From NCBI RefSeq assembly GCF_001905595.1, contig NZ_LIXI01000007.1, forward strand, positions 328,613-392,612: 64,000 nt of DNA, read 5' to 3'. Shown here piece after piece: positions 49,308-57,710 of the stretch. The notes under the pieces were generated by a model. That model saw only the letters and a program-made list of their open reading frames with translations. It made no database searches and had not been told where the DNA came from. The position numbers and the translations under genes were made by a program. Position 1 is the first letter of the stretch. Every line of letters begins with the position of its first letter. The DNA comes from Streptomyces sp. CB00316. GTDB taxonomy: Bacteria; Actinomycetota; Actinomycetes; Streptomycetales; Streptomycetaceae.

Positions 49308-51455
49308 TCAGTGGCGGTAACCGGTCTCCCACACCGCGACGACGGACGGCCTGGGCACCGTTCCGGGCCCGTCGGGCCAGGCCGAGCCAGGGTTCTCCGT
49401 GGTGGCGCCGTCGATTTCGCCCGGGTGCTGGGCGGCGATGAGGATGCGGTCGTCGGTGATGATCGGGCCGCAGGTCTCGGCGCCCTTGGGGACGGTCAGG
49501 AACTGCTTGACGTGGCCTCGGTGGGGCCCCGTGACCGGGACGGCGAACAGGCCGTCGTTGGCGCCTAGGGCGGCGCCGTCGGTGGCGAGCCAGAGGTTGC
49601 CGTGTTCGTCGAAGGCGATGTTGTCGGGGCAGGAAATCTGGCTGACCTGGCTTTTGTCGAAGCCGGCGAAGTAGGTGGAGGGGTCCTTGGGGTCGCCGCA
49701 TACGAGCATGAGGCGCCAGCTGAAGGATGTCGCGGCCGCGTCTGCGCGGCGTTCGTCGAGTTCGAGGATGTGGCCGTGCTTGTTGCCGTTGCGCGGGTTG
49801 GCCTCGTCGGGGCCGGTCTTGCCGGCGGCTCCTCGGTCCTTGTTGTTGGTGAGCGCGACGTAGAGGCGGCCGGTGTGGGGGTGGGGCTCGACGTCTTCGG
49901 GGCGGTCCATCTTGGTGGCGCCGGCCTTGTCGGCGGCCAGGCGGGTGAAGACGTAGACCTCGTCGGCGGCCATGCCGGCGACGTGGGAGGTGTTGCCGGT
50001 GACGAGCGGGATCCAGGTGCCGGAGCCGGCGAAGTCACCGTCCTCGGGGAGGGTGCCGGTGCCGTCGATCTCGGCGAGCGGGCTGTCCCCGGTGAATTTG
50101 GCGACGTAGAGAGTGCCCTCGTCGAGGAGGCGGAGGTTGTGCTCTCGGGCGGCCCGGTTCTTGCCCTTCTTGAACCGGTGGGTGGAGACGAACTTGTAGA
50201 GGTAGTCGAAGCGCTCGTCGTCGCCCATGTAAAGGGCGACCCGGCCGTCGCTGGTCAGACGGGGCTCGGCGGCCTCGTGCTTGAACCGGCCGAGGGCCGT
50301 GCGCTTGCGCGGGACGGAGTCGGGGTCGTACGGGTCGATCTCGACGATCCAGCCGTGCCGGTTGGCCTCGTTCGGTTCCTTCGCCAGATCGAAGCGGTCG
50401 TCGTAGCGCTCCCACTTGCGCTGGCTGGTTCCGGCCGGCAGGCCGTAGCGGGCCAGGCGCTGCTTGGCCACGGGGTCGGTGACGGAGGCGGCGTTGGCGA
50501 AGTACTGGTTGAAGTTCTCCTCGCCGGACAGGACGGTGCCCCACGGCGTGACGCCGCCGCCGCAGTTGTTCAGCGTGCCCAGGACCGTGCGGCCGGTGGG
50601 GTCGGCGTTGGTCTTGAGGAGGTCGCTGCCGGCCGCCGGGCCGGTGAGCTCGAACGGGGTGGTGGCGGTGATGCGGCGGTTGAGTGCGTCGCCGCTGATC
50701 GGCCACAGTCGGCCGGAGCGTCGATCGGTGCGGACGCTGAGGACGGTCAGGCCGTGGGCGGCCCAGGCGATCTCGACCTGCTCGCGGGTCGGGTTGGCGG
50801 GGTCGTAGCCGAAGAACATGATCTCTTCGTTGGTGTACTCGTGGTTGACCACGAGCAGCTGGTCGCCGTGGCAGTGCGCCGGGAGGTCGAGCAGGGCCAG
50901 GTAGTCGCAGTTGTAGCCGAACTGGCGGGACTGGGCCGCGACGCTCTGGCGGCGGGCGTCGAAGCGGGGCGCGCCGCGCAGGACGGGGTCACCCCAGCGG
51001 ATGACGACCTGCTGGGCGTAGCCGGCGGGGACGGTGACGGCGTCGGCGGTGTTAGGCGGCACCGCCTCGAAGCGCAGACCGCGAGGCGGGCGGCCCGCAC
51101 CTCGGTCCGGACCGCGGTGGGCTGCGGGCGTGGTGGTCGTGCCGGACGCCGCCGCGGGTGTGGCGACCGCCGTTCCGGCGGCTGCGGCGAGGGCGAGGAC
51201 GGCACCGCTCTTGAGCGCTCCGCGGCGGGACACCTGGTGGACGATGTCGCCGAAGTAGGTGTTGAGCGAGCGGTTGGGGGCCTCGTGTGAGCAGGCGTCG
51301 CCGCACCGGTAGCGGCAGGTGAGTGCCGAGCGTGCCGTGTTGTGGCTGGGCAGTACGGGCAGGTCCGCTGAGCGGTCTGTGCGGCTGTCGGGCTGTTCGA
51401 GCACGAGGTCCTCCACGCGGTGGGATACGGAACGCGGCCTCATATAGGTGGCCAT
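49308..51455 (-). CDS. phoX: PhoX-family (DUF839) secreted phosphatase, Tat substrate
   Basis: A 715-residue PhoX-type alkaline phosphatase. A twin-arginine motif SRRGALKSGAVLALAAAA (RR at 77-78) lies after an unusual 75-residue N-terminal extension with a Cys cluster (CRYRCGDACSHE). The mature region has the family blocks NHEYTNEEIMFFGYD, GGGVTPWGTVLSGEENFNQY, RHGWIVEIDPYDP, RPEDVEPHPHTGRLYVALTN and PDNIAFDEHGNLWLATDG. PhoX uses Fe3+ and Ca2+ to release phosphate from organic esters outside the cell. The gene faces away from pstS across a 350-bp region with PHO-box-like arrays, so it should be PhoP-activated in phosphate starvation. Confidence 0.9.
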   Translation of the reverse strand: MATYMRPRSVSHRVEDLVLEQPDSRTDRSADLPVLPSHNTARSALTCRYRCGDACSHEAPNRSLNTYFGDIVHQVSRRGALKSGAVLALAAAAGTAVATPAAASGTTTTPAAHRGPDRGAGRPPRGLRFEAVPPNTADAVTVPAGYAQQVVIRWGDPVLRGAPRFDARRQSVAAQSRQFGYNCDYLALLDLPAHCHGDQLLVVNHEYTNEEIMFFGYDPANPTREQVEIAWAAHGLTVLSVRTDRRSGRLWPISGDALNRRITATTPFELTGPAAGSDLLKTNADPTGRTVLGTLNNCGGGVTPWGTVLSGEENFNQYFANAASVTDPVAKQRLARYGLPAGTSQRKWERYDDRFDLAKEPNEANRHGWIVEIDPYDPDSVPRKRTALGRFKHEAAEPRLTSDGRVALYMGDDERFDYLYKFVSTHRFKKGKNRAAREHNLRLLDEGTLYVAKFTGDSPLAEIDGTGTLPEDGDFAGSGTWIPLVTGNTSHVAGMAADEVYVFTRLAADKAGATKMDRPEDVEPHPHTGRLYVALTNNKDRGAAGKTGPDEANPRNGNKHGHILELDERRADAAATSFSWRLMLVCGDPKDPSTYFAGFDKSQVSQISCPDNIAFDEHGNLWLATDGAALGANDGLFAVPVTGPHRGHVKQFLTVPKGAETCGPIITDDRILIAAQHPGEIDGATTENPGSAWPDGPGTVPRPSVVAVWETGYRH

Positions 51456-51480
51456 CGATCCGTGACGCTAGGCGCAGCCC

Positions 51481-51520
51481 GGGTGCCGAGGGGCGTCCGG
51501 AAGGTGAACGGGAGCCCAAC
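51481..51520 (-). promoter_or_regulatory. PHO-box-like array upstream of phoX
   Basis: On the minus strand, 7-base units start every 11 bases: GTTGGGC (51520), GTTCACC (51509), GGACGCC (51498) and GGCACCC (51487). One unit is a perfect PhoP direct-repeat core (GTTCACC); the others are degenerate. The array lies about 26-65 bases before the phoX ATG. Confidence 0.65.
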
Positions 51521-51673
51521 TCTGCAGGGAAGGTGGAGCCGGAGGGATCCCTTGAGCGGTACCCGTGCTGCTCGTTTCGGCCAAACGGTCGGGGCGATGA
51601 AGGGGAGGCGTTGACCGGAAAGCGCGCCCCGCACGTAAACATCGCCATCCGTCTATAGAGATGACTAGCTATC

Positions 51674-51713
51674 GTTCATGGCCGGTGGGCCCCTCGTACA
51701 CCCCGCGTTCACA
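51674..51713 (+). promoter_or_regulatory. PHO-box-like array upstream of pstS
   Basis: Units with an exact 11-base period: GTTCATG (51674), GTGGGCC (51685), GTACACC (51696) and GTTCACA (51707). Units 1, 3 and 4 resemble the PhoP repeat GTTCACC. The array lies 93-132 bases upstream of the pstS start. PhoP control of pst genes is established in Streptomyces; here it is inferred. Confidence 0.7.
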
Positions 51714-51805
51714 TAGCCAGACTTCGATGAAGGAGTCCGAACGGGGTGCGCTGCGCACCTGATGCAGACAGCCGGGTGTACCGGCAGACACGAGGGTCGA
51801 GAGTC

Positions 51806-52780
51806 GTGAACATTTCCACTTCGTTGCGCCGAGCCAAGGCTCCTTTGGCTCTGACGGCTGCTGTGATGCTGGCCGCGAGTGCGTGCGGCGGCGGCGACGC
51901 CGGTTCGGGCGGTGAGGGTGGCGACAAGCTGTCCGGGACCGTCAAGGTGGACGGGTCGAGCACGGTGGCCCCGCTGTCCACCGTGGCCGCCCAGCTCTTC
52001 CAGCAGGCGAACAAGGGGGTCAACGTCACGGTCGGCACCTCCGGCACGGGCGGCGGCTTCGAGAAGTTCTGCGCCGACGAGACCGACATCTCCAACGCCT
52101 CCCGTGAGATGAAGGACGAGGAGAAGGCGCTCTGCGAGAAGAAGGGCGTCAAGTTCGAGGAGTTCACGGTCGCCAACGACGGCCTGTCGGTCGTGGTGAG
52201 CAAGGACAACGACTTCGTCGAGTGCCTGACCGTCGAGCAGCTCAAGAAGATCTGGGAGCCCGGCTCCAAGGTGAACAACTGGAACCAGGTCGACCCGAAG
52301 TTCCCGAACCAGAAGATGGACCTGTTCGGCGCGGGCACCGACTCGGGCACCTTCGACTACTTCACCGACGCCATCAACGGTGAGGAAGGCGCCTCGCGCA
52401 CCGACTACAACCCGAGCGAGGACGACAACGTCACCGTCCGCGGCGTGTCCGGCTCCAAGGGCGGCATCGGCTACTTCGGCCTCTCCTACTTCGAGGAGAA
52501 CAAGGACAAGCTGAAGGCCCTCAAGATCGACGGCGGCGAGGGCTGCGTCGCGCCCAGCGTCGAGACGGTGCAGAACGGCACCTACAAGCCGCTCGGTCGG
52601 CCGCTGTTCATCTACCCGAAGGCGTCCTCCCTGGAGAAGCCCGAGGCCGAGGCGTTCGTCGAGTACTACGTCGAGAACAGCGCCGAGATCGCCGAGAAGG
52701 CGCAGTTCGTGCCGCTCAACGACGAGCAGCAGAAGGAGCTGGAGAAAAACCTCGCGACTCTGCGGGAGCAGCACTCCTGA
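51806..52780 (+). CDS. pstS: Phosphate ABC transporter substrate-binding lipoprotein PstS
   Basis: A 324-residue lipoprotein. The signal ends at the lipobox LAASAC (Cys near residue 27). Phosphate-site motifs are VDGSSTVAPLS, VGTSGTGGGFEKFC, GAGTDSGTFDYFTD and VSGSKGGIGYFG. It captures phosphate (and, as a mimic, arsenate) for PstCA. The start is a GTG at 51806 giving MNISTSLRRAKAP; the upstream open frame has no RBS. Its stop and the pstC start share one base (TGATG). Its sequence subgroup differs from that of the second PstS at 58132. Confidence 0.94.
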   Translation: MNISTSLRRAKAPLALTAAVMLAASACGGGDAGSGGEGGDKLSGTVKVDGSSTVAPLSTVAAQLFQQANKGVNVTVGTSGTGGGFEKFCADETDISNASREMKDEEKALCEKKGVKFEEFTVANDGLSVVVSKDNDFVECLTVEQLKKIWEPGSKVNNWNQVDPKFPNQKMDLFGAGTDSGTFDYFTDAINGEEGASRTDYNPSEDDNVTVRGVSGSKGGIGYFGLSYFEENKDKLKALKIDGGEGCVAPSVETVQNGTYKPLGRPLFIYPKASSLEKPEAEAFVEYYVENSAEIAEKAQFVPLNDEQQKELEKNLATLREQHS

Positions 52781-53730
52781 TGAGTTCCACCCTCTCTTCA
52801 CGGCGGGCCGCTTCAGGAAGCCCCGGCTTCCTGAAGCGGTCCCAGCCGCGCTACGGCGAGAAGGTCATCAAGGTCCTCCTGGTGGCCGCCTCCATGGTCT
52901 CGGTGCTGACCACGATCGGCATCGTCATCGCCCTGATCCCCCCGGCCGGCGAGTTCTTCTCCAAGGTCGACTTCGGTGAGTTCATCACCGGAACCAACTG
53001 GGCACCCCTGTTCAAGCCCGCCTCCTTCGGTGTCCTGCCGCTGGTCGCCGGCACCCTGATGGTCACGTTCATCGCCCTGCTGGTGGCTGTTCCGCTGGGC
53101 CTGGGTGCCGCGGTGTACCTGAGCGAGTACGCGAACAAGCGCGTGCGGAAGATCTTCAAGCCTCTGCTCGAAGTTCTCGCGGGTATCCCCACGGTCGTGT
53201 ACGGCTTCTTCGCGCTGAAGGCCATCACCCCGGTCCTGCAGAGCATCTGGCCCGCCGGTGACGGGCCGCAGATCTTCAACGCGCTCGCCGCGGGCTTCGT
53301 CATGGGCATCATGATCATCCCGACGATCGCCTCGCTCGCCGAGGACTCGATGAGCGCGGTGCCCCGCGCGCTGCGCGACGGAGCGTTCGCCCTCGGCTCC
53401 TCCCGCATGCAGGTCTCCACCCGCGTGGTGTTCCCCGCCGCGCTGTCCGGCATCGTCGCCGCCGTCGTCCTCGGTATCTCCCGGGCGCTGGGCGAGACGA
53501 TGATCGTGGCCATCGCGGCGGGCGGGCAGCCGAACCTGTCCTTCAACCCGCTCGAAGGCATGCAGACGATGACCGCGTTCATCGCGGCGGCCGGCATCGG
53601 CGACCTGCCCACCGGCTCGACCGGTTACCAGACGATCTTCGCCGTGGGTGCCCTGCTGTTCGTGATGACGCTGGTGATGAACCTGCTGAGCATCCGTCTG
53701 GTGCGCAAGTACCGCGAGGTGTACGAATGA
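52780..53730 (+). CDS. pstC: Phosphate ABC transporter permease PstC
   Basis: A 316-residue permease with about six membrane helices. The C-terminal EAA-type loop lies in the SSRMQVSTRVVFPAALSGIV stretch. The N-terminal cytoplasmic tail (about 30 residues) is basic. It forms the channel with PstA. It overlaps pstS by one base and pstA by four bases (ATGA), so pstSCA are translationally coupled. Confidence 0.95.
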   Translation: MSSTLSSRRAASGSPGFLKRSQPRYGEKVIKVLLVAASMVSVLTTIGIVIALIPPAGEFFSKVDFGEFITGTNWAPLFKPASFGVLPLVAGTLMVTFIALLVAVPLGLGAAVYLSEYANKRVRKIFKPLLEVLAGIPTVVYGFFALKAITPVLQSIWPAGDGPQIFNALAAGFVMGIMIIPTIASLAEDSMSAVPRALRDGAFALGSSRMQVSTRVVFPAALSGIVAAVVLGISRALGETMIVAIAAGGQPNLSFNPLEGMQTMTAFIAAAGIGDLPTGSTGYQTIFAVGALLFVMTLVMNLLSIRLVRKYREVYE

Positions 53731-54635
53731 GTTCCGAAGTCATCGACCGCGATGCCGCCCTCCACGAGGGCGCTCCCCGGCTCAAGGGCAAGGGGACCCC
53801 TCTTCGCGAGCGGGTCTTTCACCTGAGTCTGTGGGTCTCCCTCGCTGTCGCCGTCGTCTTCCTGGCCTCGCTGCTCGCCTACGTGCTGAGCGAGGGCTGG
53901 TCGCGGCTGGACCCGCGGCTGTGGATGAACTTCCCCGACTACATCGACCCGACGCAGGGCGGAGCCCAGTCGGCGATCATGGGCACGGTCTGGGTCATCG
54001 GCTTCACCGCCGTCTACTGCCTCCCGACCGGCATCCTCACCGCCATCTACCTGGAGGAGTACGCCGACCCGGACAAGTGGTGGAACCGCGCGATCGAGAT
54101 CAACATCCAGAACCTGGCCGCCGTGCCCTCGATCGTCTACGGCATCCTCGGCCTCGGCATCATCTCCCGCGGCCTCGGCTTCGGACAGACCGTGCTCACC
54201 GCGTCCCTGACCCTGTCCCTGCTGGTCCTGCCGGTGGTGATCATCTCCTCCCGCGAGGCGATCCGCGCGGTCCCGCAGTCCATCCGTCAGGCGTCGCTCG
54301 CCCTGGGCGCCACGCAGTGGCAGACCATCTGGCGCCAGGTCCTGCCCGCGGCCGTCCCCGGCATGGCCACCGGTTCGATCCTGGCCCTGTCCCGCGCCAT
54401 CGGCGAGGCGGCCCCGCTGCTGCTGCTCGGCGGTCTGACGTTCATCACGTTCAACCCCAGCGGCGTGCAGAGCCAGTTCACCGTCCTGCCGATCCAGATC
54501 TTCAACTGGATCAGCCAGTCCCGTGCCGAGTTCGTCTCGCTGGCCTCCGCCGCCATCGTGATCCTGCTGGCGATCCTGCTGGCGATGAACTCCGTGGCGA
54601 TCTGGCTCCGCAACCGCTACTCCCGCACCTGGTGA
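53727..54635 (+). CDS. pstA: Phosphate ABC transporter permease PstA
   Basis: A 302-residue permease with about six membrane helices. The EAA loop is in the LGATQWQTIWRQVLPAAVPG segment. N-terminal cytoplasmic part about 30 residues. It pairs with PstC. Translationally coupled to pstC by the four-base overlap and followed 71 bases later by the preferred pstB start. Confidence 0.95.
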   Translation: MSSEVIDRDAALHEGAPRLKGKGTPLRERVFHLSLWVSLAVAVVFLASLLAYVLSEGWSRLDPRLWMNFPDYIDPTQGGAQSAIMGTVWVIGFTAVYCLPTGILTAIYLEEYADPDKWWNRAIEINIQNLAAVPSIVYGILGLGIISRGLGFGQTVLTASLTLSLLVLPVVIISSREAIRAVPQSIRQASLALGATQWQTIWRQVLPAAVPGMATGSILALSRAIGEAAPLLLLGGLTFITFNPSGVQSQFTVLPIQIFNWISQSRAEFVSLASAAIVILLAILLAMNSVAIWLRNRYSRTW

Positions 54636-54706
54636 CCGCCATGACCTCCCCACCCTCCGCGACCCGACACCTCGACCCCGCCGCCGACTCTCCGCAGGAG
54701 ACCGCC

Positions 54707-55555
54707 ATGACCCCTCCCTCCGACGCCACCGGTGGCACGAGGATTCCCCAGGTCGCCTTCCGCAGCGCCCCCTCGCTGGCCGGACCCGTCTTCGAGGTCG
54801 GCAGCCTGTCCGTCTTCTACGGCGACCACGAGGCCGTACGCGACGTCAACATGACCATCGGGCACCGGCAGATCACCGCGATGATCGGCCCCTCCGGCTG
54901 CGGCAAGTCCACCGTGCTGCGCTGCTTCAACCGCATGAACGACCTCGTCCCCAGCGCACGCGTGGCCGGCAAGGTCCACTACCACAACGAGGACCTGTAC
55001 GGCCGGGACGTCGACCCGATCGAGGTCCGCCGCCGGATCGGCATGGTCTTCCAGAAGCCGAACCCGTTCCCCAAGTCGATCTACGACAACATCGCCTACG
55101 GCCCCCGCGTCGGCGGGTTCGAGGGAAACCTTGACGACCTGGTCGAGGAGACCCTCACCCACGCGGCCCTCTGGGACGAGGTCAAGGACAAGCTCAAGAC
55201 CTCCGCGCTCGCCCTCTCCGGCGGCCAGCAGCAGCGGCTGTGCATCGCGCGCACCATCGCGGTCAAGCCCGAGGTGATCCTCATGGACGAGCCCTGCTCG
55301 GCCCTCGACCCGATCGCCACCGCCAAGATCGAAGACCTCATGACGCACCTCGCCCGCGAGTTCACGATCATCGTCGTCACCCACAACATGCAGCAGGCCG
55401 CCCGCGTCTCCGACCGCACGGCCTTCTTCACCGCCGACGTCGACGACGCGGGGGTCCGCCACGGACGCCTCGTCGAGTACGACGAGACCGAACGCATCTT
55501 CTCCAACCCCTCCGACCAGCGCACCGAGGACTACATCTCGGGCCGCTTCGGCTGA
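54707..55555 (+). CDS. pstB: Phosphate ABC transporter ATPase PstB
   Basis: A 282-residue ABC ATPase. Walker A is GPSGCGKST, the signature LSGGQQQRLCIARTIA, Walker B VILMDEPCSALDPIA, and the H-loop VVTHNMQQA. The family-typical FNRMNDLVP and QKPNPFPKSIYDNIAYGPR mark it as PstB. The ATG at 54707 is chosen because CAGGAG lies six bases upstream; an ATG at 54641 would add 22 residues. No phoU gene follows; instead a response regulator does. Confidence 0.95.
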   Translation: MTPPSDATGGTRIPQVAFRSAPSLAGPVFEVGSLSVFYGDHEAVRDVNMTIGHRQITAMIGPSGCGKSTVLRCFNRMNDLVPSARVAGKVHYHNEDLYGRDVDPIEVRRRIGMVFQKPNPFPKSIYDNIAYGPRVGGFEGNLDDLVEETLTHAALWDEVKDKLKTSALALSGGQQQRLCIARTIAVKPEVILMDEPCSALDPIATAKIEDLMTHLAREFTIIVVTHNMQQAARVSDRTAFFTADVDDAGVRHGRLVEYDETERIFSNPSDQRTEDYISGRFG

Positions 55556-55603
55556 CCCCGAAGCCAAGCTGCTCTTTGCGCCGCCACGTAAAGGAGTACC
55601 CGG

Positions 55604-56398
55604 GTGACCCCCGACGCACGACGACCACCGGAGACCGCCGCACGGGTGTCTCCGGACGGACCGGCCATCAGCAGGACCCCGGCCCTGCTGTTGGCCGAGC
55701 CCGACGAGAAGCTGGCAAAGCAGGCCATGGCACGCTTCTCCGCCGCCGGCGTGAGCGTGATCGGCTGCCACGACGGTGCCGAGGCCCTGCTCCAGGTCGG
55801 AGCACAGCACCCCGGCGCCGTACTCCTCGGCGCACCGCTGCCGGTAGTGAACGCCGTACAGGTCACCCGCCTGATCAACCGGCTCAGCCCCGTGCCCGTC
55901 ATCGTCGGCGCCGGACCGGACGGGACCGAGGAGGCGACCGCCGCCCTCGCCGCGGGCGCCGTCGCCTTCGTGGCACGGCCCTACCGGATCGAGGAAATCC
56001 TCCCGCTCCTGACGGCAGGACTCACACCGGATGACAAGGCGGCCGCAACGCTGGTCGTCGGTGACATCGAGCTTGATCCCGTCGGGTTCCACGTCTACGT
56101 ACGAGGACGCTCGCTCCAGTTGCCGGTACGTGAATTCATGCTGCTGCGCTACCTCATGGAGAACGTCAACCGGCTCGTCTCCCGAGCAGAGCTGACGCAG
56201 GTCCTGTGGGGAACGAAGAGCCTGGACAGCAACACCCTCACCGTCCACGTCCGCCGCGTACGGCAACGCCTGCGGGAAGGCGCGGGAAGCTGCTGCACCA
56301 TCGACGCGATCCGCGGCATGGGCTACCGCCTGGAGTGCAGACCCTCCGATACCGTGCGGCCGCCGCTCTCCTCCTCCCGGCCAACTGCCACGGCATAG
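55604..56398 (+). CDS. Atypical OmpR-type response regulator lacking the phospho-acceptor Asp
   Basis: A 264-residue regulator. The receiver-like domain (about residues 25-145) keeps an EPDE acidic corner, but the beta-3 Asp is absent (GAVLLGAPLPVVN), the Thr/Ser site reads VIVGAGPDG and Lys is Arg (FVARPYRIEE). The winged helix (about 155-245) is intact: LQLPVREFMLLRYLMENVNR, SRAELTQVLW, then SLDSNTLTVHVRRVRQRL and IRGMGYRLE. It probably binds DNA independently of phosphorylation. GTG at 55604 follows AAAGGAG. It is the sixth gene of the presumed phoX/pst regulon and may tie it to arsenic or to phosphate. Confidence 0.85.
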   Translation: MTPDARRPPETAARVSPDGPAISRTPALLLAEPDEKLAKQAMARFSAAGVSVIGCHDGAEALLQVGAQHPGAVLLGAPLPVVNAVQVTRLINRLSPVPVIVGAGPDGTEEATAALAAGAVAFVARPYRIEEILPLLTAGLTPDDKAAATLVVGDIELDPVGFHVYVRGRSLQLPVREFMLLRYLMENVNRLVSRAELTQVLWGTKSLDSNTLTVHVRRVRQRLREGAGSCCTIDAIRGMGYRLECRPSDTVRPPLSSSRPTATA

Positions 56399-56404
56399 GC
56401 AGCC

Positions 56405-56698
56405 GTGACGACCGAGAGGCCGGGGGAAGATTCGTACATCGACCTGCCTCGATGGGCCACGCACTACCCTCGCCGCGGCGCTGTGCACGGGCGGCATCAC
56501 ATTCCTACGATCGGCACGCCTTTTCACCGTAAGCGGTGCTGGTCGGCGAAGGTTCGTGTCCGGTTCCGGGCCACCGGCCAGTCGACCTCGCGGACGTTTA
56601 CCACGGACTCGCAGACCATGAGGGAGATCATCGCGGCGCGCACCCTCGCGGAAGCCCGGACGTTGATTTCCCTCTGTCTCACCGATGTGCACCCGTAG
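56405..56698 (+). CDS. Hypothetical protein, doubtful
   Basis: A 97-residue possible ORF (GTG start) beginning six bases after the regulator's stop. No domain is recognised; the C-terminal half (FTTDSQTMREIIAARTLAEA) is helical and neutral. No good ribosome-binding site. It may be real as the last gene of the pst unit, or chance. Confidence 0.3.
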   Translation: MTTERPGEDSYIDLPRWATHYPRRGAVHGRHHIPTIGTPFHRKRCWSAKVRVRFRATGQSTSRTFTTDSQTMREIIAARTLAEARTLISLCLTDVHP

Positions 56699-56718
56699 CG
56701 GAGCTCATCGGCTCGAAC

Positions 56719-56758
56719 ACCGGCCGGCGGGCTGCTTGGCGGTGCCCCGCCGGCCGGT
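56719..56758. terminator. Terminator after the pst unit
   Basis: A perfect 13-bp GC-rich stem (56719-56731 with 56746-56758) and a 14-base loop, before the convergent arsenate reductase remnant. Confidence 0.7.
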
Positions 56759-56887
56759 TCACATCCTCCGGGTCCAACGCGGCTGTCTGTTCGGGCGATT
56801 CCGCCGCCCGGTAGCCGGTCAGCTGAGCACGGTCCCGCCCCCTTGGCCAAGGAACCGGTTCCTGGTCAGGCCGTCACACTCGGCAGG

Positions 56888-57560
56888 TCACGCAGGAGAC
56901 GGGGACGGCGCGGTCAGCTCTGCCGCCAGGCGGTCGATGCGCGTGTGCAGGCTGTTCCGCACGGCGCGCGCGCTTTCGATGTCGAGGCCGCTGAGGTCTG
57001 GCAGGTCCCGGTTGAGATAGCGGCGGCCAGGACGCACGGGGCAAGCGTCGGCGCAGCCGAGCGTGATCACCAGGTCCGCCGCGTCGACGACCTCGGTGGT
57101 GAGCGGCTTGGGAAACTCCTCCCCGGTGTCGAGCCCCTGCTCCGCCAGCAGCCGGACCACGACGGGCGAGATGTCGGCAGCGGGCCCCGATCCCGCCGTC
57201 ATGACCATGACCGCACCGAGCGCGCGCCGGCGCAGCAAGCGCACCGGCCAGCTGAGAGCGCCCAGCGTTCTCCGTGCAGACGAAAAGCACCGCAGGCAGC
57301 GATTCGTCTGAGAGCCCCCGGGCGCGGGCGAGGCCGCGCAGACGCTCATCGGCGAACCGCTCCACGAGGACTGGAAGATGCTGAGCGGCACGAGCCCGGC
57401 CGGCGAGGAGAGAGGCGCACTCCTCCACGTACTGGGCGACTGTGGCCTGCGAGAAGGCGCGGCGGTGACGCAGGGCGAGCCGGGCGGTGATCCGCGTCAA
57501 TACTGCGCCGGCGCTCCGCAGGGGCGGGGTGGCCCGGCCGAGTGGTGGCTGCTCATCCAT
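56888..57560 (-). pseudogene. arsC: Arsenate reductase with N-terminal helical domain, disrupted by a frameshift
   Basis: The 5' part (from ATG 57560) encodes an N-terminal three-helix region (about residues 20-75) and the start of the low-molecular-weight phosphatase fold with the P-loop VLFVCTENAGRSQ. In the region 57228-57275 the frame changes; the 3' part in the new frame continues ALGAVMVMTAGSG, VVDAADLVITLGCADACP and PGRRYLNRDLPDLSG to a stop at 56888. Joined, the pieces give a complete ArsC with an N-terminal dimerisation-like domain, as in actinobacterial fusion forms. The frameshift is about +1 (or -2) and separates the P-loop from the second and third catalytic cysteines. It could be a real mutation or a sequencing error. 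Confidence 0.82.
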
Positions 57561-57591
57561 GACTGCGCCCCTTCCGAAAGTCGACTCCAAT

Positions 57592-57609
57592 TATAGACGC
57601 TCATCTATA
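57592..57609. promoter_or_regulatory. Candidate ArsR operator
   Basis: TATAGA-N6-TCTATA, a perfect 6-bp inverted repeat between the divergent arsC pseudogene and arsR (57711). ArsR-family dimers bind such AT-rich palindromes. TATAGACG and TCATCT are shared with the palindrome near 51650 in the phoX-pstS region. Confidence 0.6.
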
Positions 57610-57698
57610 TCCGAGTTGATCGACATGAAGAGAGTGAACGATAAGTGAATTCAAAGTGGCAAGAGCCATAGGCGCCCCAGGGGCCGCTCACCGCCCCA

Positions 57699-57704
57699 TA
57701 TGGT
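57699..57704 (+). promoter_or_regulatory. Candidate -10 of a leaderless arsR promoter
   Basis: TATGGT ends six bases before the arsR ATG at 57711, with no ribosome-binding site between. Confidence 0.5.
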
Positions 57705-57710
57705 GGATAG

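Larger units (their letters stand above)
51456..51805. other. Divergent regulatory region between phoX and pstS
   Basis: 350 bases without a gene. It contains a PHO-box-like array on each strand and a TCTATAGA palindrome (51652-51659), both described separately. The remainder shows no further motif I can support. Confidence 0.7.

Noticed and set aside
53831..54706. Extended frame upstream of pstB giving a 574-residue product
   Set aside because: The first 270 codons overlap pstA in another frame and are Arg/Pro-rich. The Shine-Dalgarno before 54707 fits the true PstB start.
57200..57300. Programmed frameshifting as explanation for the split arsC
   Set aside because: No clear slippery sequence plus downstream structure was recognised; mutation or sequencing error is simpler.
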